The notes below the pieces were generated by a model, which worked only from the letters and a program-made list of their open reading frames with translations, was not told the origin of the DNA and made no database searches. The position numbers and the translations under genes were made by a program. 64,000 nt of DNA from Glacieibacterium sp965200405 (GTDB taxonomy: Bacteria; Pseudomonadota; Alphaproteobacteria; Sphingomonadales; Sphingomonadaceae). How positions within the stretch are numbered: the first letter of the stretch is position 1; every line of letters begins with the position of its first letter. The stretch covers positions 2,170,001-2,234,000 of the forward strand of contig NZ_OZ241356.1 in NCBI RefSeq assembly GCF_965200405.1, in the 5' to 3' direction. Positions 16,036 through 24,197 of this stretch are shown in pieces.

Positions 16036-17154
16036 TCAGCTCGCCTCGGTGAACGGCCCGACCTTGGGCGGTCGCGGCAGCCGCACCTTCAGCACGTCGC
16101 GCATATAGTTGACGCTGGCGGTGAGGTTGTCGTGGATCGTGCCCGTGCCCTCGTCGACGCGGGGGGCGTCGATGTCGAACACCGCCCAGCCCTTGAACTT
16201 GCGCTGGCGCAGGACGCGGAAGATGCCGGGGAAGTCGACGCCGCCGCCCTGGCCGACCGAGGCATAGACGCTCTTGGTCAGGTGCTGGGCGCGGGTCGGG
16301 GTCGCCTTGTTGCCGCGGTACTGCGGGAAGGTGTCCTTCAGGTGGACCTCGGTGATCCGCGGCAGGAACTCGTCGGTGATCTTGACCACGTCCATGCCGC
16401 CGAGGACGTTGTGGCCGGTGTCGAGGATCAGGTGGACATAGGTCGGGTCGGTCAGCTCCATGACCCGGCGGAACTCGTGCTCGCGCTCCATCGGGCCCCA
16501 TAGATGCGGGTGGAGCGCCAGCTTGACGCCGTGCGCCAGCGTCCGGCGGCCGATTTCGTTGCTGGTGTCGGCCAGCGCCTTCAACTGGTCGTCGGTCGGG
16601 CCACCCTCGGGCCGGCCGCCCATGTTGTTCTTCCAATGGTCGACGCCCAGCGGCTGGAGGAAGTCGCGGGCGCAGGCTTCCATGTCGGCGATCAGCTGGG
16701 CCCGGCCGGCGCCGCCGAGCCAGGGATATTGCGCGGCTGCACCGACCGAGATCGAGGTCGTGGCGGGGGCGGGTGCCGAGCGGCTGCGGGGCAGGTCGCC
16801 GACGCTGGCCAGGGTCATGCCGGTCTCGGTCAGCAGGCGCTTGAGGTCGGCCGGGCGGCCGACATAGTCGCTGACCTGCGAGGAATAGGGCTCGAACCCC
16901 TCCAGGCCATAGGCTTTGCAGGCCAGCAGCATCATCCGCATGTTCGACGACATCTGCAGCGCCAGCGTCGTCGGCGCGGTGCCGGCCCAGGTCGCGAAGA
17001 TCGATCCCGTCGTGCCGAAGCGGATATCGGGGTCGAGCGGATCGAGCCCCCGGCCGGCGCCCAGCACCGGCGAGGCACCGCACCAGGCCGCCGCCGCCAG
17101 CGTCGAGAGCAGGACCTCGCGGCGGCTTGGCCGGGGCGGGGTAATCGGGTTCAT
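16036..17154 (-). CDS. Tat-exported sugar phosphate isomerase/epimerase-like TIM-barrel protein
   Basis: 372-residue protein of the xylose-isomerase-like TIM-barrel (AP endonuclease 2) superfamily. The N-terminus carries a twin-arginine signal, SRREVLLSTLAAAAW, implying folded export. The barrel keeps candidate metal ligands in HPHLWGPMEREHE, LILDTGHNVLGG and EVHLKDTFPQ, and ends in WAVFDIDAPR. The reaction is unknown; periplasmic members may act on carbohydrates released outside the cytoplasm. The next upstream gene on the same strand, the sugar transferase, ends 122 bp away. Confidence 0.85.
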   Translation of the reverse strand: MNPITPPRPSRREVLLSTLAAAAWCGASPVLGAGRGLDPLDPDIRFGTTGSIFATWAGTAPTTLALQMSSNMRMMLLACKAYGLEGFEPYSSQVSDYVGRPADLKRLLTETGMTLASVGDLPRSRSAPAPATTSISVGAAAQYPWLGGAGRAQLIADMEACARDFLQPLGVDHWKNNMGGRPEGGPTDDQLKALADTSNEIGRRTLAHGVKLALHPHLWGPMEREHEFRRVMELTDPTYVHLILDTGHNVLGGMDVVKITDEFLPRITEVHLKDTFPQYRGNKATPTRAQHLTKSVYASVGQGGGVDFPGIFRVLRQRKFKGWAVFDIDAPRVDEGTGTIHDNLTASVNYMRDVLKVRLPRPPKVGPFTEAS

Positions 17155-17275
17155 GCGCAGTCCTCCCAGGATTCAGCCCGCAATGTCGCCTCTGACGAGC
17201 GACTTAAGACGATGCCAGCGCCGGCAATGTCGGCGAACGGCGGGACTTTGTCGACAGGTTCCGGGTTCGTCGATC

Positions 17276-17920
17276 TCAGGTTGCGCCGTGGCGGGCGACG
17301 ACGGCATGGACCGTGCGCGTCAGGATCAGCAGGTCGATCGCCAGCGACTTGTTGCGGGAATACAGCGTGTCGAGCGCTACCCTGCGGCGATAGCTCAGCA
17401 GATTGCGTCCGCTGACCTGCCACAGGCCGGTGATGCCGGGGCGGACCCGGCAATAGTCGCGGATATAGCGGCCGTAGCGCGGCACTTCGGCGGCGACGAT
17501 CGGACGGGGGCCGACCATGCTCATCTGGCCGACCATGACATTGAACAGCTGCGGCAGCTCGTCGAGGCTCGACTTGCGCAGGAACGCACCGAGGCTGGTG
17601 ATCCGCGGATCTTCGCGCAGCTTCTGGTCGAGCGCCCATTCGCGCGCCGCATCGGGGTCGGTCTCGAGCAGCTCCTCGAGGCGGCGCTCGGCATCGGGCA
17701 CCATCGTCCGCAGCTTCAGGCACGGGAACGACTCCCCACCCCGGCCGATGCGCCAGTGCACGAAGATCGGGCTGGCGCCGTCGTGCAGCCAGATCACCAG
17801 GCACAGGATCGCGATGATCGGCGCCAGGATGACCGCAAGGCTTGCGGCCAGCAGCACGTCGATCACCCGGACGATCCGGTCGGTGGTGCCTTGGGTGATG
17901 ATGGCCTGGATACCTGTCAT
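17276..17920 (-). CDS. polyprenyl-phosphate sugar transferase (initiating glycosyltransferase)
   Basis: 214-residue membrane enzyme of the bacterial sugar-transferase family, which moves a hexose-1-phosphate from its UDP-sugar onto undecaprenyl phosphate to start exopolysaccharide repeat-unit synthesis. One N-terminal membrane helix (about 20-45) precedes the core motifs KLRTMV, SLDELPQLFNVMVGQMSMVG, and RVRPGITGLWQVSGR. The extra N-terminal membrane domain of longer PglC/WbaP relatives is missing, which is normal for the minimal form. The start was placed at the ATG that overlaps the stop of the small upstream ORF (ATGA). PEP-CTERM proteins flank it, in keeping with the link between exosortase systems and exopolysaccharide. 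Confidence 0.93.
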   Translation of the reverse strand: MTGIQAIITQGTTDRIVRVIDVLLAASLAVILAPIIAILCLVIWLHDGASPIFVHWRIGRGGESFPCLKLRTMVPDAERRLEELLETDPDAAREWALDQKLREDPRITSLGAFLRKSSLDELPQLFNVMVGQMSMVGPRPIVAAEVPRYGRYIRDYCRVRPGITGLWQVSGRNLLSYRRRVALDTLYSRNKSLAIDLLILTRTVHAVVARHGAT

Positions 17921-18060
17921 GCGTCGTTCGCCGGGATGCCGATCAGCGGGATCCAGGGAGCGACCGAATTGAGAAGCTGGTCGGGAGCGGCAACGGCATC
18001 TTCGCCATTGCTGAGGAACCAGTTTTCGAGGGCGGCGTCGCACGGCGTCGGATTGATCAT
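17917..18060 (-). CDS. small hypothetical protein coupled to the sugar transferase
   Basis: 47-residue ORF starting MINPTPCDAALENWFLSN and ending WIPLIGIPANDA. Its stop overlaps the sugar-transferase ATG as ATGA, so translation of the transferase probably depends on ribosomes coming through this ORF. A GAGGC-type site precedes the ATG at 18060. The frame continues upstream to 18303 in low-complexity proline-rich sequence that overlaps the PEP-CTERM gene end and looks non-coding. I recognise no family; it may simply be a leader for coupling. Confidence 0.45.
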   Translation of the reverse strand: MINPTPCDAALENWFLSNGEDAVAAPDQLLNSVAPWIPLIGIPANDA

Positions 18061-18256
18061 CGCAGCCTCGACCGAAGGTTGACCGCGGTCCGTTTCCGGC
18101 AGACCGCGGCCGGAGTGGTCGGGCGGTGACGAAGGCGAACTCTCGTCAGGCACGACCGGCGATTTCTCCGATGGCTGAGCCGATGGTCTGCATCGCCCTG
18201 CTTGCCGGCTCGACCCCGCGCCGGTGATGGCGGCGGGGTCGAGCGCGACGCCTCGA

Positions 18257-18859
18257 TCAGGCGGCGACGGCGGCGGTGGTGGTGCGACGGCGCTTGGCGG
18301 CACCGACGAGGCCGAAGCCGACGACCAGCATCGCCCAGGTGGCGGGCTCAGGCACGGCGGCGACCGAGATGTTGTCCAGTTCGAAGGAGTTGGTGTCCGA
18401 ACCGAAGACCAGCTTGGTGACGTTCGACGAGGCAGCGTAGTTCAGCGTGACGAAGCGGTTCGTCGCGGCCGAGCCGATCGCACCGGTGGCCGGCGGGAAG
18501 GCCGAGCCGTAGATCGTCGAGACGAGGCTGTCGCCGCTGTACGCCTTGATGAAGTTGAAGCGGTCGATCGAGCCCCAGTCGTAGCCGACCGAGGTGATCC
18601 GGCCCATCGCCTGGCTGAAGGTCGCGGTGCCGCCGCCGAGAACGGCGAGGTACTTGGTGGTGTCGGCGACGCCGCCGATCAGCGGTGCAGCGTACTTGTT
18701 CTTGACCGAGCCGGAAACGACCTGCGCGAACGGGCTGAGCGTGAAGACGCTCTTGTAGGCATTGTTATCGAAAGTATAAGTCGTCGTGTTGACGGCGGCA
18801 GCCATCGACGACGTGCCGAGCAGTACGGCGGTGGCAATGAGCTTGATCATGCTGGTCAT
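18257..18859 (-). CDS. PEPxxWA-CTERM secreted protein
   Basis: 200-residue exported protein. The signal peptide covers about residues 1-22 (LIATAVLLGTSSMAAA). The body is a beta-rich, Ser/Thr/Gly-rich domain of unknown function with NNAYKSVFTLSPFAQ and FELDNISVAA. The sorting tail VPEPATWAMLVVGFGLVG is followed by AAKRRR. It is presumably processed by an exosortase encoded elsewhere. AGGAACG precedes the ATG at 18859; a second ATG three codons later is possible. An upstream sigma-54-like promoter and palindrome suggest co-regulation with the PEP-CTERM pair near 5 kb. Confidence 0.87.
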   Translation of the reverse strand: MTSMIKLIATAVLLGTSSMAAAVNTTTYTFDNNAYKSVFTLSPFAQVVSGSVKNKYAAPLIGGVADTTKYLAVLGGGTATFSQAMGRITSVGYDWGSIDRFNFIKAYSGDSLVSTIYGSAFPPATGAIGSAATNRFVTLNYAASSNVTKLVFGSDTNSFELDNISVAAVPEPATWAMLVVGFGLVGAAKRRRTTTAAVAA

Positions 18860-18954
18860 GCGGCGTTCCTACAAACCAGCTGGCTCTGACCAGCTGGGAA
18901 ATACACTTGGTTTTCAGCGGGCCCGGGGAGCGGACCAACCTTGCGGAAGCCTAT

Positions 18955-18971
18955 GCAATGATGATGCCAAC
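18955..18971 (-). promoter_or_regulatory. sigma-54 (-24/-12) promoter of the PEP-CTERM gene
   Basis: Read on the minus strand, TTGGCATCATCATTGCAT matches the RpoN consensus TTGGCAC-N5-TTGCA with exact GG-N10-GC spacing. It lies about 95 bp before the start codon at 18859 and shares TGGCAT...TTGCAT with the site at 5082. The palindrome TGTAA-N7-TTACA lies 67 bp further upstream. Confidence 0.6.
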
Positions 18972-19034
18972 TATTTGGCGATTATATTTAACAATGGGTT
19001 AGCGTGTGAAAACGAGATCAGTTCGGTAACGGAA

Positions 19035-19051
19035 TGTAAAGTTATATTACA
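19035..19051. promoter_or_regulatory. TGTAA-N7-TTACA palindrome upstream of PEP-CTERM gene
   Basis: TGTAAAGTTATATTACA is a 5-bp inverted repeat like the one at 5021-5038. Both sit 40-110 bp upstream of sigma-54-like promoters of PEP-CTERM genes, as expected for sites of a shared NtrC-type activator. Confidence 0.45.
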
Positions 19052-19071
19052 AACTTCTTAACACTTTATGG

Positions 19072-19335
19072 TTAATCGTCGTCGGTGCCGGTTTTCGGCA
19101 GCGTGGCAATCGGCCGGTATCAGGCTGGAGTTGCCCGGAAAATCGACCTCAAGGTGCAGCGCCATCGTCCGGAGCGCCCGCTGCCCGGGCGGCGGCGCCC
19201 AGCAGCAACCGTTCAGCATGACTAAGAGAGCAGTCGCGAGACAGAGACTATGCCGGTCTTCGCCGCCATCGAACGAGCAATGTCACAATTCTGCCGAATG
19301 GCTGAAATGTACAGGTAACACGCCTTAACTAGATC
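19072..19335. other. intergenic stretch without a supported gene
   Basis: Together with 18972-19034 this forms the control region between two divergent PEP-CTERM genes. No frame here has convincing coding character or a ribosome-binding site. The left part is AT-rich. I see no further palindromes that I trust. Confidence 0.4.
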
Positions 19336-19350
19336 GGGATCAGGCTTGCA
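19336..19350 (+). promoter_or_regulatory. weak sigma-54-like site upstream of the PEP-CTERM gene at 19423
   Basis: CGGGATCAGGCTTGCA keeps GG-N10-GC spacing and a good TTGCA -12 block, but the -24 block is poor. It lies 73 bp before the start codon. No TGTAA/TTACA palindrome was found nearby, so it is only a candidate. Confidence 0.25.
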
Positions 19351-19422
19351 CCACGATATCTTGCCACTGGTGCAGGGTTGTCTGAACACTGGCGTTGCCG
19401 GTCTACTCAAGGGGCTATTCGA

Positions 19423-20058
19423 ATGCGATTCCTGAAAACCTGTGTCTCTGCGCTCGCGTTGTTGACTGCCGTTACCGGCGCCCAGGCCGCCAACCTTGTG
19501 GAAAACTTCAACGAGCCCTTCGTCGGCTGGGAAAGCCGCTGGTTCGGTGCCGAGACCAGTGCCGTGAACTATTATGTCTCCGAGCAGGGACCAAGCAATG
19601 CCGACTATCGTGGCGCGCCGGATCATAGCGGCCTGGTCCTGAGCGATGGCGACAGCTATCGCGACGGTGGCAATTACGGCCAGATCCTGATCAGCTTCAG
19701 CAGCAGCTTTGGCGCATCGCTCAAGTCGTTCAGCATGGATGTCGCTTCGGCGCTGCCGAACTCGACGCTGTTCTTCTACGACATGCAGGGCGCGACGATC
19801 GCGTCGTTCGTCCTCCCCGGCTCGCCGCTGTCGCCATATTACACGCCGACCAGCTACACGAACGTGTCGGTTACCTCGACAAATGGCATCGGCGGCTTCA
19901 GCTTCACCGACTTCGCGCAGGGCAACACGATCATCGACAACCTTGCCGCGGCGACGGTCCCGGAGCCGGCGAGCTGGGCGATGATGGTGCTCGGCTTCGG
20001 CGCGATCGGCAGCGCGCTGCGTCGCCGCAAGACCGCCTCGACCGTCAACTTCGCTTGA
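19423..20058 (+). CDS. PEPxxWA-CTERM secreted protein
   Basis: 211-residue exported protein. The signal peptide MRFLKTCVSALALLTAV ends near AQA-ANLV (residue 22). The body has NLVENFNEPFVGWESRW and repeated aromatic, Gly/Ser-rich segments resembling a carbohydrate-binding-like beta sandwich, without recognised catalytic residues. The tail VPEPASWAMMVLGFGAIG followed by LRRRK is the sorting signal. The ATG at 19423 has AAGGGG upstream and starts the signal peptide directly; a longer in-frame start would add 15 non-signal residues. It is divergent from the PEP-CTERM gene at 18257-18859. Confidence 0.86.
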   Translation: MRFLKTCVSALALLTAVTGAQAANLVENFNEPFVGWESRWFGAETSAVNYYVSEQGPSNADYRGAPDHSGLVLSDGDSYRDGGNYGQILISFSSSFGASLKSFSMDVASALPNSTLFFYDMQGATIASFVLPGSPLSPYYTPTSYTNVSVTSTNGIGGFSFTDFAQGNTIIDNLAAATVPEPASWAMMVLGFGAIGSALRRRKTASTVNFA

Positions 20059-20083
20059 GCAAGCGAAGCATCTGAGACGGCGC

Positions 20084-20115
20084 GTACCGCCCGGCCGAGT
20101 TTCGCCGGGCGGTAC
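20084..20115. terminator. bidirectional hairpin between PEP-CTERM gene and mutL
   Basis: GTACCGCCCGG and CCGGGCGGTAC form a perfect 11-bp stem around a 10-base loop, between two convergent genes. No strong U run follows. An 8-bp hairpin, CTTCGCTT-GAGC-AAGCGAAG at 20049-20068, spans the stop codon just before it. Confidence 0.55.
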
Positions 20116-20116
20116 G

Positions 20117-21949
20117 TCATCGCCGCCCGAACAGCTTCTCCAGGTCGCTCTTCGCCAGTTTCACCCAGGTCGGTCGGCCGTGGTTGCATTGGCCGGAGTG
20201 GGGAGTGACCTCCATCTCGCGGAGCAGGGCGTTCATCTCGGCGACGCTGAGCAACCGGCCGGCACGGACGCTGCCGTGGCAGGCCATGGTAGCGGCGACG
20301 GCGTCGAGTTTCTCCTTCAGCGTCAGTGCGCTGCCCCAGCTCGCGAGGTCGTCGGCAAGGTCGCGGATCAGTCCCGCGGCGTCGGTCTGGCCGAGCAGCG
20401 CCGGGGTGGCGCGGACCAGGATCGCGGTGCGGCCGAAGCGTTCGACCTCCAGCCCCAGTTCGGCCAGTTCGGCGGCGCGGTCGGCGATGCGGCCGGCGGC
20501 GAGTTCGTCGAGTTCGACGACTTCGGGGAGCAGCAGCGACTGGCTGTGGACGCCCCCATTAGCCAGCGCCTTGTTGAGCCGCTCCAGCGTCAGCCGCTCG
20601 TGCGCGGCGTGCTGGTCCACCAGAATCAGGCCGTCGCGCGCCTCGGCGACGATGTAGGTGCCGGCGACCTGGCCCCGCGCCACGCCCATCGGGAAGTCGT
20701 TGAGCGGCTGGGCGGGTTCGGTGCGGGCGAATGGCATCGCGGCATCGGCGAACATCGAGCCCGTTGAAGACCCACCCCTAGCCCCTCCCGTTCCGGGCGG
20801 GGAACCCGCTTGTGGCCAGTACCCGCCCAAATTTCTGTCCAGTGGGGAATAGCCCGCCCACGCGTGTCCCCCGCCCGAAACGGGAGGGGCCAGGGGTGGG
20901 TCTTCTGCGCGGAATGCATTCAGCACCCCAGCCGCCACCGTCGTCGAAGCCCGGTGCCCCGCCGAATCGAGCGCCCGCCGCAGCCCGGAGACGATCATCC
21001 CCCGCACCAGCGCGGCGTCGCGAAAGCGCACCTCGGTCTTCGCCGGATGGACGTTGACGTCGACGAAATCGGCGGGGACGTCGAGGAACAGCGCCACCAC
21101 CGGATGCCGGTCGCGCGCCAGCAGGTCCATGTAGGCGCCGCGCACCGCCCCGACGAGCAGCCGGTCGCGCACCGGACGGCCGTTGACGAACAGGAACTGA
21201 TGGTCGGCGACGCCGCGATTATAGGTCGGCAGCCCGGCGAGCCCACCGAGCCTCAGCTCCTCGCGGACGAAATCCAGCGCCACCGCATTGTCGGCGAAAT
21301 CGACGCCGAGCAGCGCCGCCAGCCGGGGTGGCAGGCCGGCATCGCCCGCTGCGCCAGCCTCGGCACTGAGCATCCGGCGGCCGTCGTGGCGGACCTCGAA
21401 CACGACCTCGGGCCGAGCCATTGCCAGCCGGCGCACGACATCGATGCAGGCGCCGAGCTCCGAGCGTTCCGACTTCAGGAACTTGCGCCGGGCGGGAACG
21501 CGTTCGAACAGCCCGTCGACCGAGACTCGCGTGCCGGGCGGCAGGGCGGCGGGGGCATCGACGACGATCCGGCCATTGTCGACGACCAGCGTCCAGCCCT
21601 CGGACCCCGGCGGCCGGCTGCTCAGCCGAAGCCGGGCGACGCTGGCGATCGAGGGCAGGGCCTCGCCGCGAAAGCCCAGGGTGGCGATGGCTTCCAGGTC
21701 GTCGCCCGCCAGCTTGGAGGTCGCGTGGCGCTCGATCGCCAGCCGCATTTCCGACGCGACCATGCCGTGCCCGTCGTCGGTCACCGACAGATGGTCGATT
21801 CCCCCCGCCGACAGTTCGACGATTATGCGCCGCGCCCCGGCATCGAGGGCGTTCTCGACCAGCTCCTTGAGCGCGGAGGCAGGGCGTTCGACAACCTCGC
21901 CGGCCGCAATCTGGTTGACGAGATGGTCCGGCAGGCGGCGGATCGGCAT
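20117..21949 (-). CDS. mutL: DNA mismatch repair protein MutL (endonuclease-type)
   Basis: Mismatch-repair ATPase that links mismatch recognition by MutS to strand incision. The N-terminal GHKL ATPase has ELVENALDAGA, DDGHGM and TLGFRGEAL. The C-terminal domain keeps the DQHAAHERLTLE metal motif (DQHA-x2-E-x4-E), ACHGSVRAG and a closing GQCNHGRPTW, so it should be a latent nicking enzyme, as in bacteria lacking MutH. The 610-residue length is normal. The interdomain linker (about residues 349-395) is encoded by a palindromic repeat inserted in frame. Convergent with the PEP-CTERM gene; transcribed away from mreB. Confidence 0.97.
   Translation of the reverse strand: MPIRRLPDHLVNQIAAGEVVERPASALKELVENALDAGARRIIVELSAGGIDHLSVTDDGHGMVASEMRLAIERHATSKLAGDDLEAIATLGFRGEALPSIASVARLRLSSRPPGSEGWTLVVDNGRIVVDAPAALPPGTRVSVDGLFERVPARRKFLKSERSELGACIDVVRRLAMARPEVVFEVRHDGRRMLSAEAGAAGDAGLPPRLAALLGVDFADNAVALDFVREELRLGGLAGLPTYNRGVADHQFLFVNGRPVRDRLLVGAVRGAYMDLLARDRHPVVALFLDVPADFVDVNVHPAKTEVRFRDAALVRGMIVSGLRRALDSAGHRASTTVAAGVLNAFRAEDPPLAPPVSGGGHAWAGYSPLDRNLGGYWPQAGSPPGTGGARGGSSTGSMFADAAMPFARTEPAQPLNDFPMGVARGQVAGTYIVAEARDGLILVDQHAAHERLTLERLNKALANGGVHSQSLLLPEVVELDELAAGRIADRAAELAELGLEVERFGRTAILVRATPALLGQTDAAGLIRDLADDLASWGSALTLKEKLDAVAATMACHGSVRAGRLLSVAEMNALLREMEVTPHSGQCNHGRPTWVKLAKSDLEKLFGRR
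20767..20904. repeat. 138-bp palindromic repeat element inserted in frame inside mutL
   Basis: The ends are near-perfect inverted repeats. The 36-base left arm (from 20767, AAGACCCACCCCTAGCCCCT...) matches the reverse complement of the right arm (20869-20904) at 34 of 36 positions. Each arm also contains its own hairpin (CCCCTCCCG-TTT-CGGGCGGGG). The 138-bp length is exactly 46 codons, so the mutL frame stays open and encodes a Pro/Gly-rich linker (EDPPLAPPVSGGG...). This sequence style is that of intergenic palindromes, not of a MutL linker. No second copy is present in this window. Confidence 0.7.
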
Positions 21950-22079
21950 GCCGACGCTTTAGCGCACATGGTCGCGTCCGTCACGGTCGCCCTACCATCG
22001 ACCTTGCATAGAGACGGTCGGCGCGCCTAGACGATTACACGCGCCCTTGCGTTCCCCAAACTGCCGAGATTGCCCCCAC

Positions 22080-23120
22080 ATGTCGCTGTTCAGCCGGATG
22101 TTCTCCTTCCTCAGCCAGGATATGGCGATCGACCTGGGAACGGCGAACACGCTGGTCTATGTCCGGGGCCGCGGTATTGTCCTGAACGAGCCATCGGTCG
22201 TCGCCATCGAGACGATCAAGGGCCACCGCACCGTCAAGGCCGTCGGCAACGACGCCAAGCTGATGATGGGCAAGACCCCGGGCAACGTCGAGACCATCCG
22301 CCCGTTGCGCGACGGTGTCATCGCCGACATCGACGTCGCCGAGCAGATGATCAAATACTTCATCGGCAAGGTCCACACCTCGCGCTTTCCGCGCTTCCCC
22401 GAAATCGTCATCTGCGTGCCATCGGGCTCGACCTCGGTCGAGAAGCGCGCCATCCGCGACGCGGCGAACAACGCCGGTGCCAGCTCGGTCTATCTGATCG
22501 AGGAGCCGATGGCGGCGGCGATCGGCGCGGGCATGCCGGTGACCGAGCCGATCGGCTCGATGGTCGTCGACATCGGCGGCGGCACGACCGAAGTCGCGGT
22601 GCTGTCGCTGCGCGGCCTCGCCTATACGACGTCGGTCCGCGTCGGCGGCGACAAGATGGACGAGGCGATCGTCAACTACGTCCGCCGCAACCACAATCTG
22701 CTGATCGGCGAAGCCACGGCCGAGCGCATCAAGAAGCAGATCGGCACTGCCAAGGCGCCCGCCGACGGCGTCGGCATGACCATGGAGATCAAGGGCCGCG
22801 ACCTGATGAACGGCGTGCCAAAGGAAATCACCATCAACCAGGCGCAGATTGCCGATGCGCTGTCGGAGCCGGTGTCGACGATCGTCGAGGGCGTCCGCCT
22901 GGCGCTGGAGAACACCCAGCCCGAACTGGCCGCCGATATCGTCGACCAGGGCATCGTGCTGACCGGTGGCGGCGCGCTGTTGCAGGGCATCGACCAGGTG
23001 CTGCGCGAGGCGACCGGCCTGCCGGTGACGGTGGCCGATGATCCGCTGACCTGCGTCGCCTTGGGAACCGGACGTGCGCTCGAGGACCCGATGTATCGCG
23101 GCGTCCTGACAACCGCCTGA
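22080..23120 (+). CDS. mreB: rod shape-determining protein MreB
   Basis: Actin-like ATPase that forms membrane filaments and directs lateral cell-wall synthesis. The 346-residue protein starts MSLFSRMFSFLSQDMAIDLG, with DLGTANTLVYV (phosphate 1), DIGGGTTEVAVLS (phosphate 2) and VLTGGGALLQGID (adenosine motif). The ATG at 22080 matches the normal MreB start with its membrane-binding N-terminus; an upstream TTG in frame was rejected. First gene of the elongasome cluster mreB-mreC-mreD-mrdA-rodA, transcribed divergently from mutL across about 130 bp. Confidence 0.98.
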   Translation: MSLFSRMFSFLSQDMAIDLGTANTLVYVRGRGIVLNEPSVVAIETIKGHRTVKAVGNDAKLMMGKTPGNVETIRPLRDGVIADIDVAEQMIKYFIGKVHTSRFPRFPEIVICVPSGSTSVEKRAIRDAANNAGASSVYLIEEPMAAAIGAGMPVTEPIGSMVVDIGGGTTEVAVLSLRGLAYTTSVRVGGDKMDEAIVNYVRRNHNLLIGEATAERIKKQIGTAKAPADGVGMTMEIKGRDLMNGVPKEITINQAQIADALSEPVSTIVEGVRLALENTQPELAADIVDQGIVLTGGGALLQGIDQVLREATGLPVTVADDPLTCVALGTGRALEDPMYRGVLTTA

Positions 23121-23141
23121 GTTTAAAGTAGGAACCGGGGC

Positions 23142-24197
23142 GTGGATTGGTCGCCCCCCTCCCGACGATCCGCCAGCCGGCGCGAGCAGAACCTCGCGCT
23201 GATCGGCGCCGTGCTGTCGGGGATAGTCATCGCCTTCGGGCTGCTCCTGCTGCTGATCGGGCGCGTCAACCCGGAGCAGGGCGACCGCCTGCGCGCCGCC
23301 GCGCTCGACATCGTCACGCCGCTGTGGAGCATCGTCCGCGCGCCGTTCGATGGCGCGGCGCGGATCACCAGCGACACCGGCGACTATCTGGGGACGGTGT
23401 CCAAGAACCGCGCGCTGACCGCCGAATTGAACGCGCAGCGCGCGACGCTGCAGCAGGCCTCGGCGATGGCGGCGCAGAATGTCCAGCTCAAGCGCCTGCT
23501 CAAGGTCGTCGAGCCCAATGTCCGGCTGATCGCCACGGCGCGGCTGGCGGGCGCGTCGAGCGGGTCGTACATTCGCTCGGCGGTGATCTCGGCCGGCCGC
23601 GTCGATGGTGTCGTGCCGGGGTTGCCGGTGCGGTCGGCATCGGGCCTGGTCGGGCGGACGCTGGAGGCGGGCAATCATGCGACGCGGGTGCTGTTGCTCA
23701 CCGACCCCGGCAGCCGGATCCCGGTGATCCTGCAGCGCACCGGCGAGCCGGCGATCGCGGTCGGCGCCAATGGGCCCTTGTTGGAGATCCGCGACCGCGG
23801 CGGGGCGGAAGTGCCGCTGCGCATCGGCGATCATTTCGTCACCTCGGGCGACGGCGGCGTGTTCCCGCCGGGCATTCCGGTGGCGACCGTCGCGACGACC
23901 GGCGAACCGGCCAAGGCACGGCTGGCGACAGACCCGAACGGCCTTGGCTTCGTGCTGATCCAGGCGGCGTACCTGCCGGTCCCCGCGCCGCCGCCGGCAT
24001 CGACGACAGCGCCTGTTCCGGTGCCGCGTGAGGCGGGTGGCGGCACGGCGCGCAAGAAACTGGTGGTGACGCCCGTGCCCGCGCCGCCGAAGACCGGCGC
24101 TGCGGCGGTTCGGCCCGCGGTCACCCCGCCTGCCGCCGCGCGACCGACGCCGACCGCACCCGCTGCAGCCCGACCGACTCCGGCGGCGCCGCGGTGA
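23142..24197 (+). CDS. mreC: rod shape-determining protein MreC
   Basis: Bitopic periplasmic scaffold that connects MreB to PBP2 and RodA. The 351-residue product has a membrane helix at about 18-40 (LALIGAVLSGIVIAFGLLLL), a coiled coil, then the MreC beta domains with SSGSYIRSAVISAGRVDGV, GLVGRTLEAG and HFVTSGDGGVFPPGIPV. After about residue 278 it carries a long proline/alanine-rich tail (repeats such as ARPTPTAPAAARPTP). GTG start 21 bp after mreB. The tail is extra compared with short MreCs and is probably disordered in the periplasm. Confidence 0.95.
   Translation: MDWSPPSRRSASRREQNLALIGAVLSGIVIAFGLLLLLIGRVNPEQGDRLRAAALDIVTPLWSIVRAPFDGAARITSDTGDYLGTVSKNRALTAELNAQRATLQQASAMAAQNVQLKRLLKVVEPNVRLIATARLAGASSGSYIRSAVISAGRVDGVVPGLPVRSASGLVGRTLEAGNHATRVLLLTDPGSRIPVILQRTGEPAIAVGANGPLLEIRDRGGAEVPLRIGDHFVTSGDGGVFPPGIPVATVATTGEPAKARLATDPNGLGFVLIQAAYLPVPAPPPASTTAPVPVPREAGGGTARKKLVVTPVPAPPKTGAAAVRPAVTPPAAARPTPTAPAAARPTPAAPR

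Noticed and set aside
19058..19075. TTAA-N10-TTAA as a CtrA site
   Set aside because: The spacer is 10 rather than the 7 bases of the CtrA consensus.
22047..22079. Upstream TTG start for mreB
   Set aside because: It adds eleven residues absent from the family; the ATG at 22080 gives the normal membrane-binding N-terminus.
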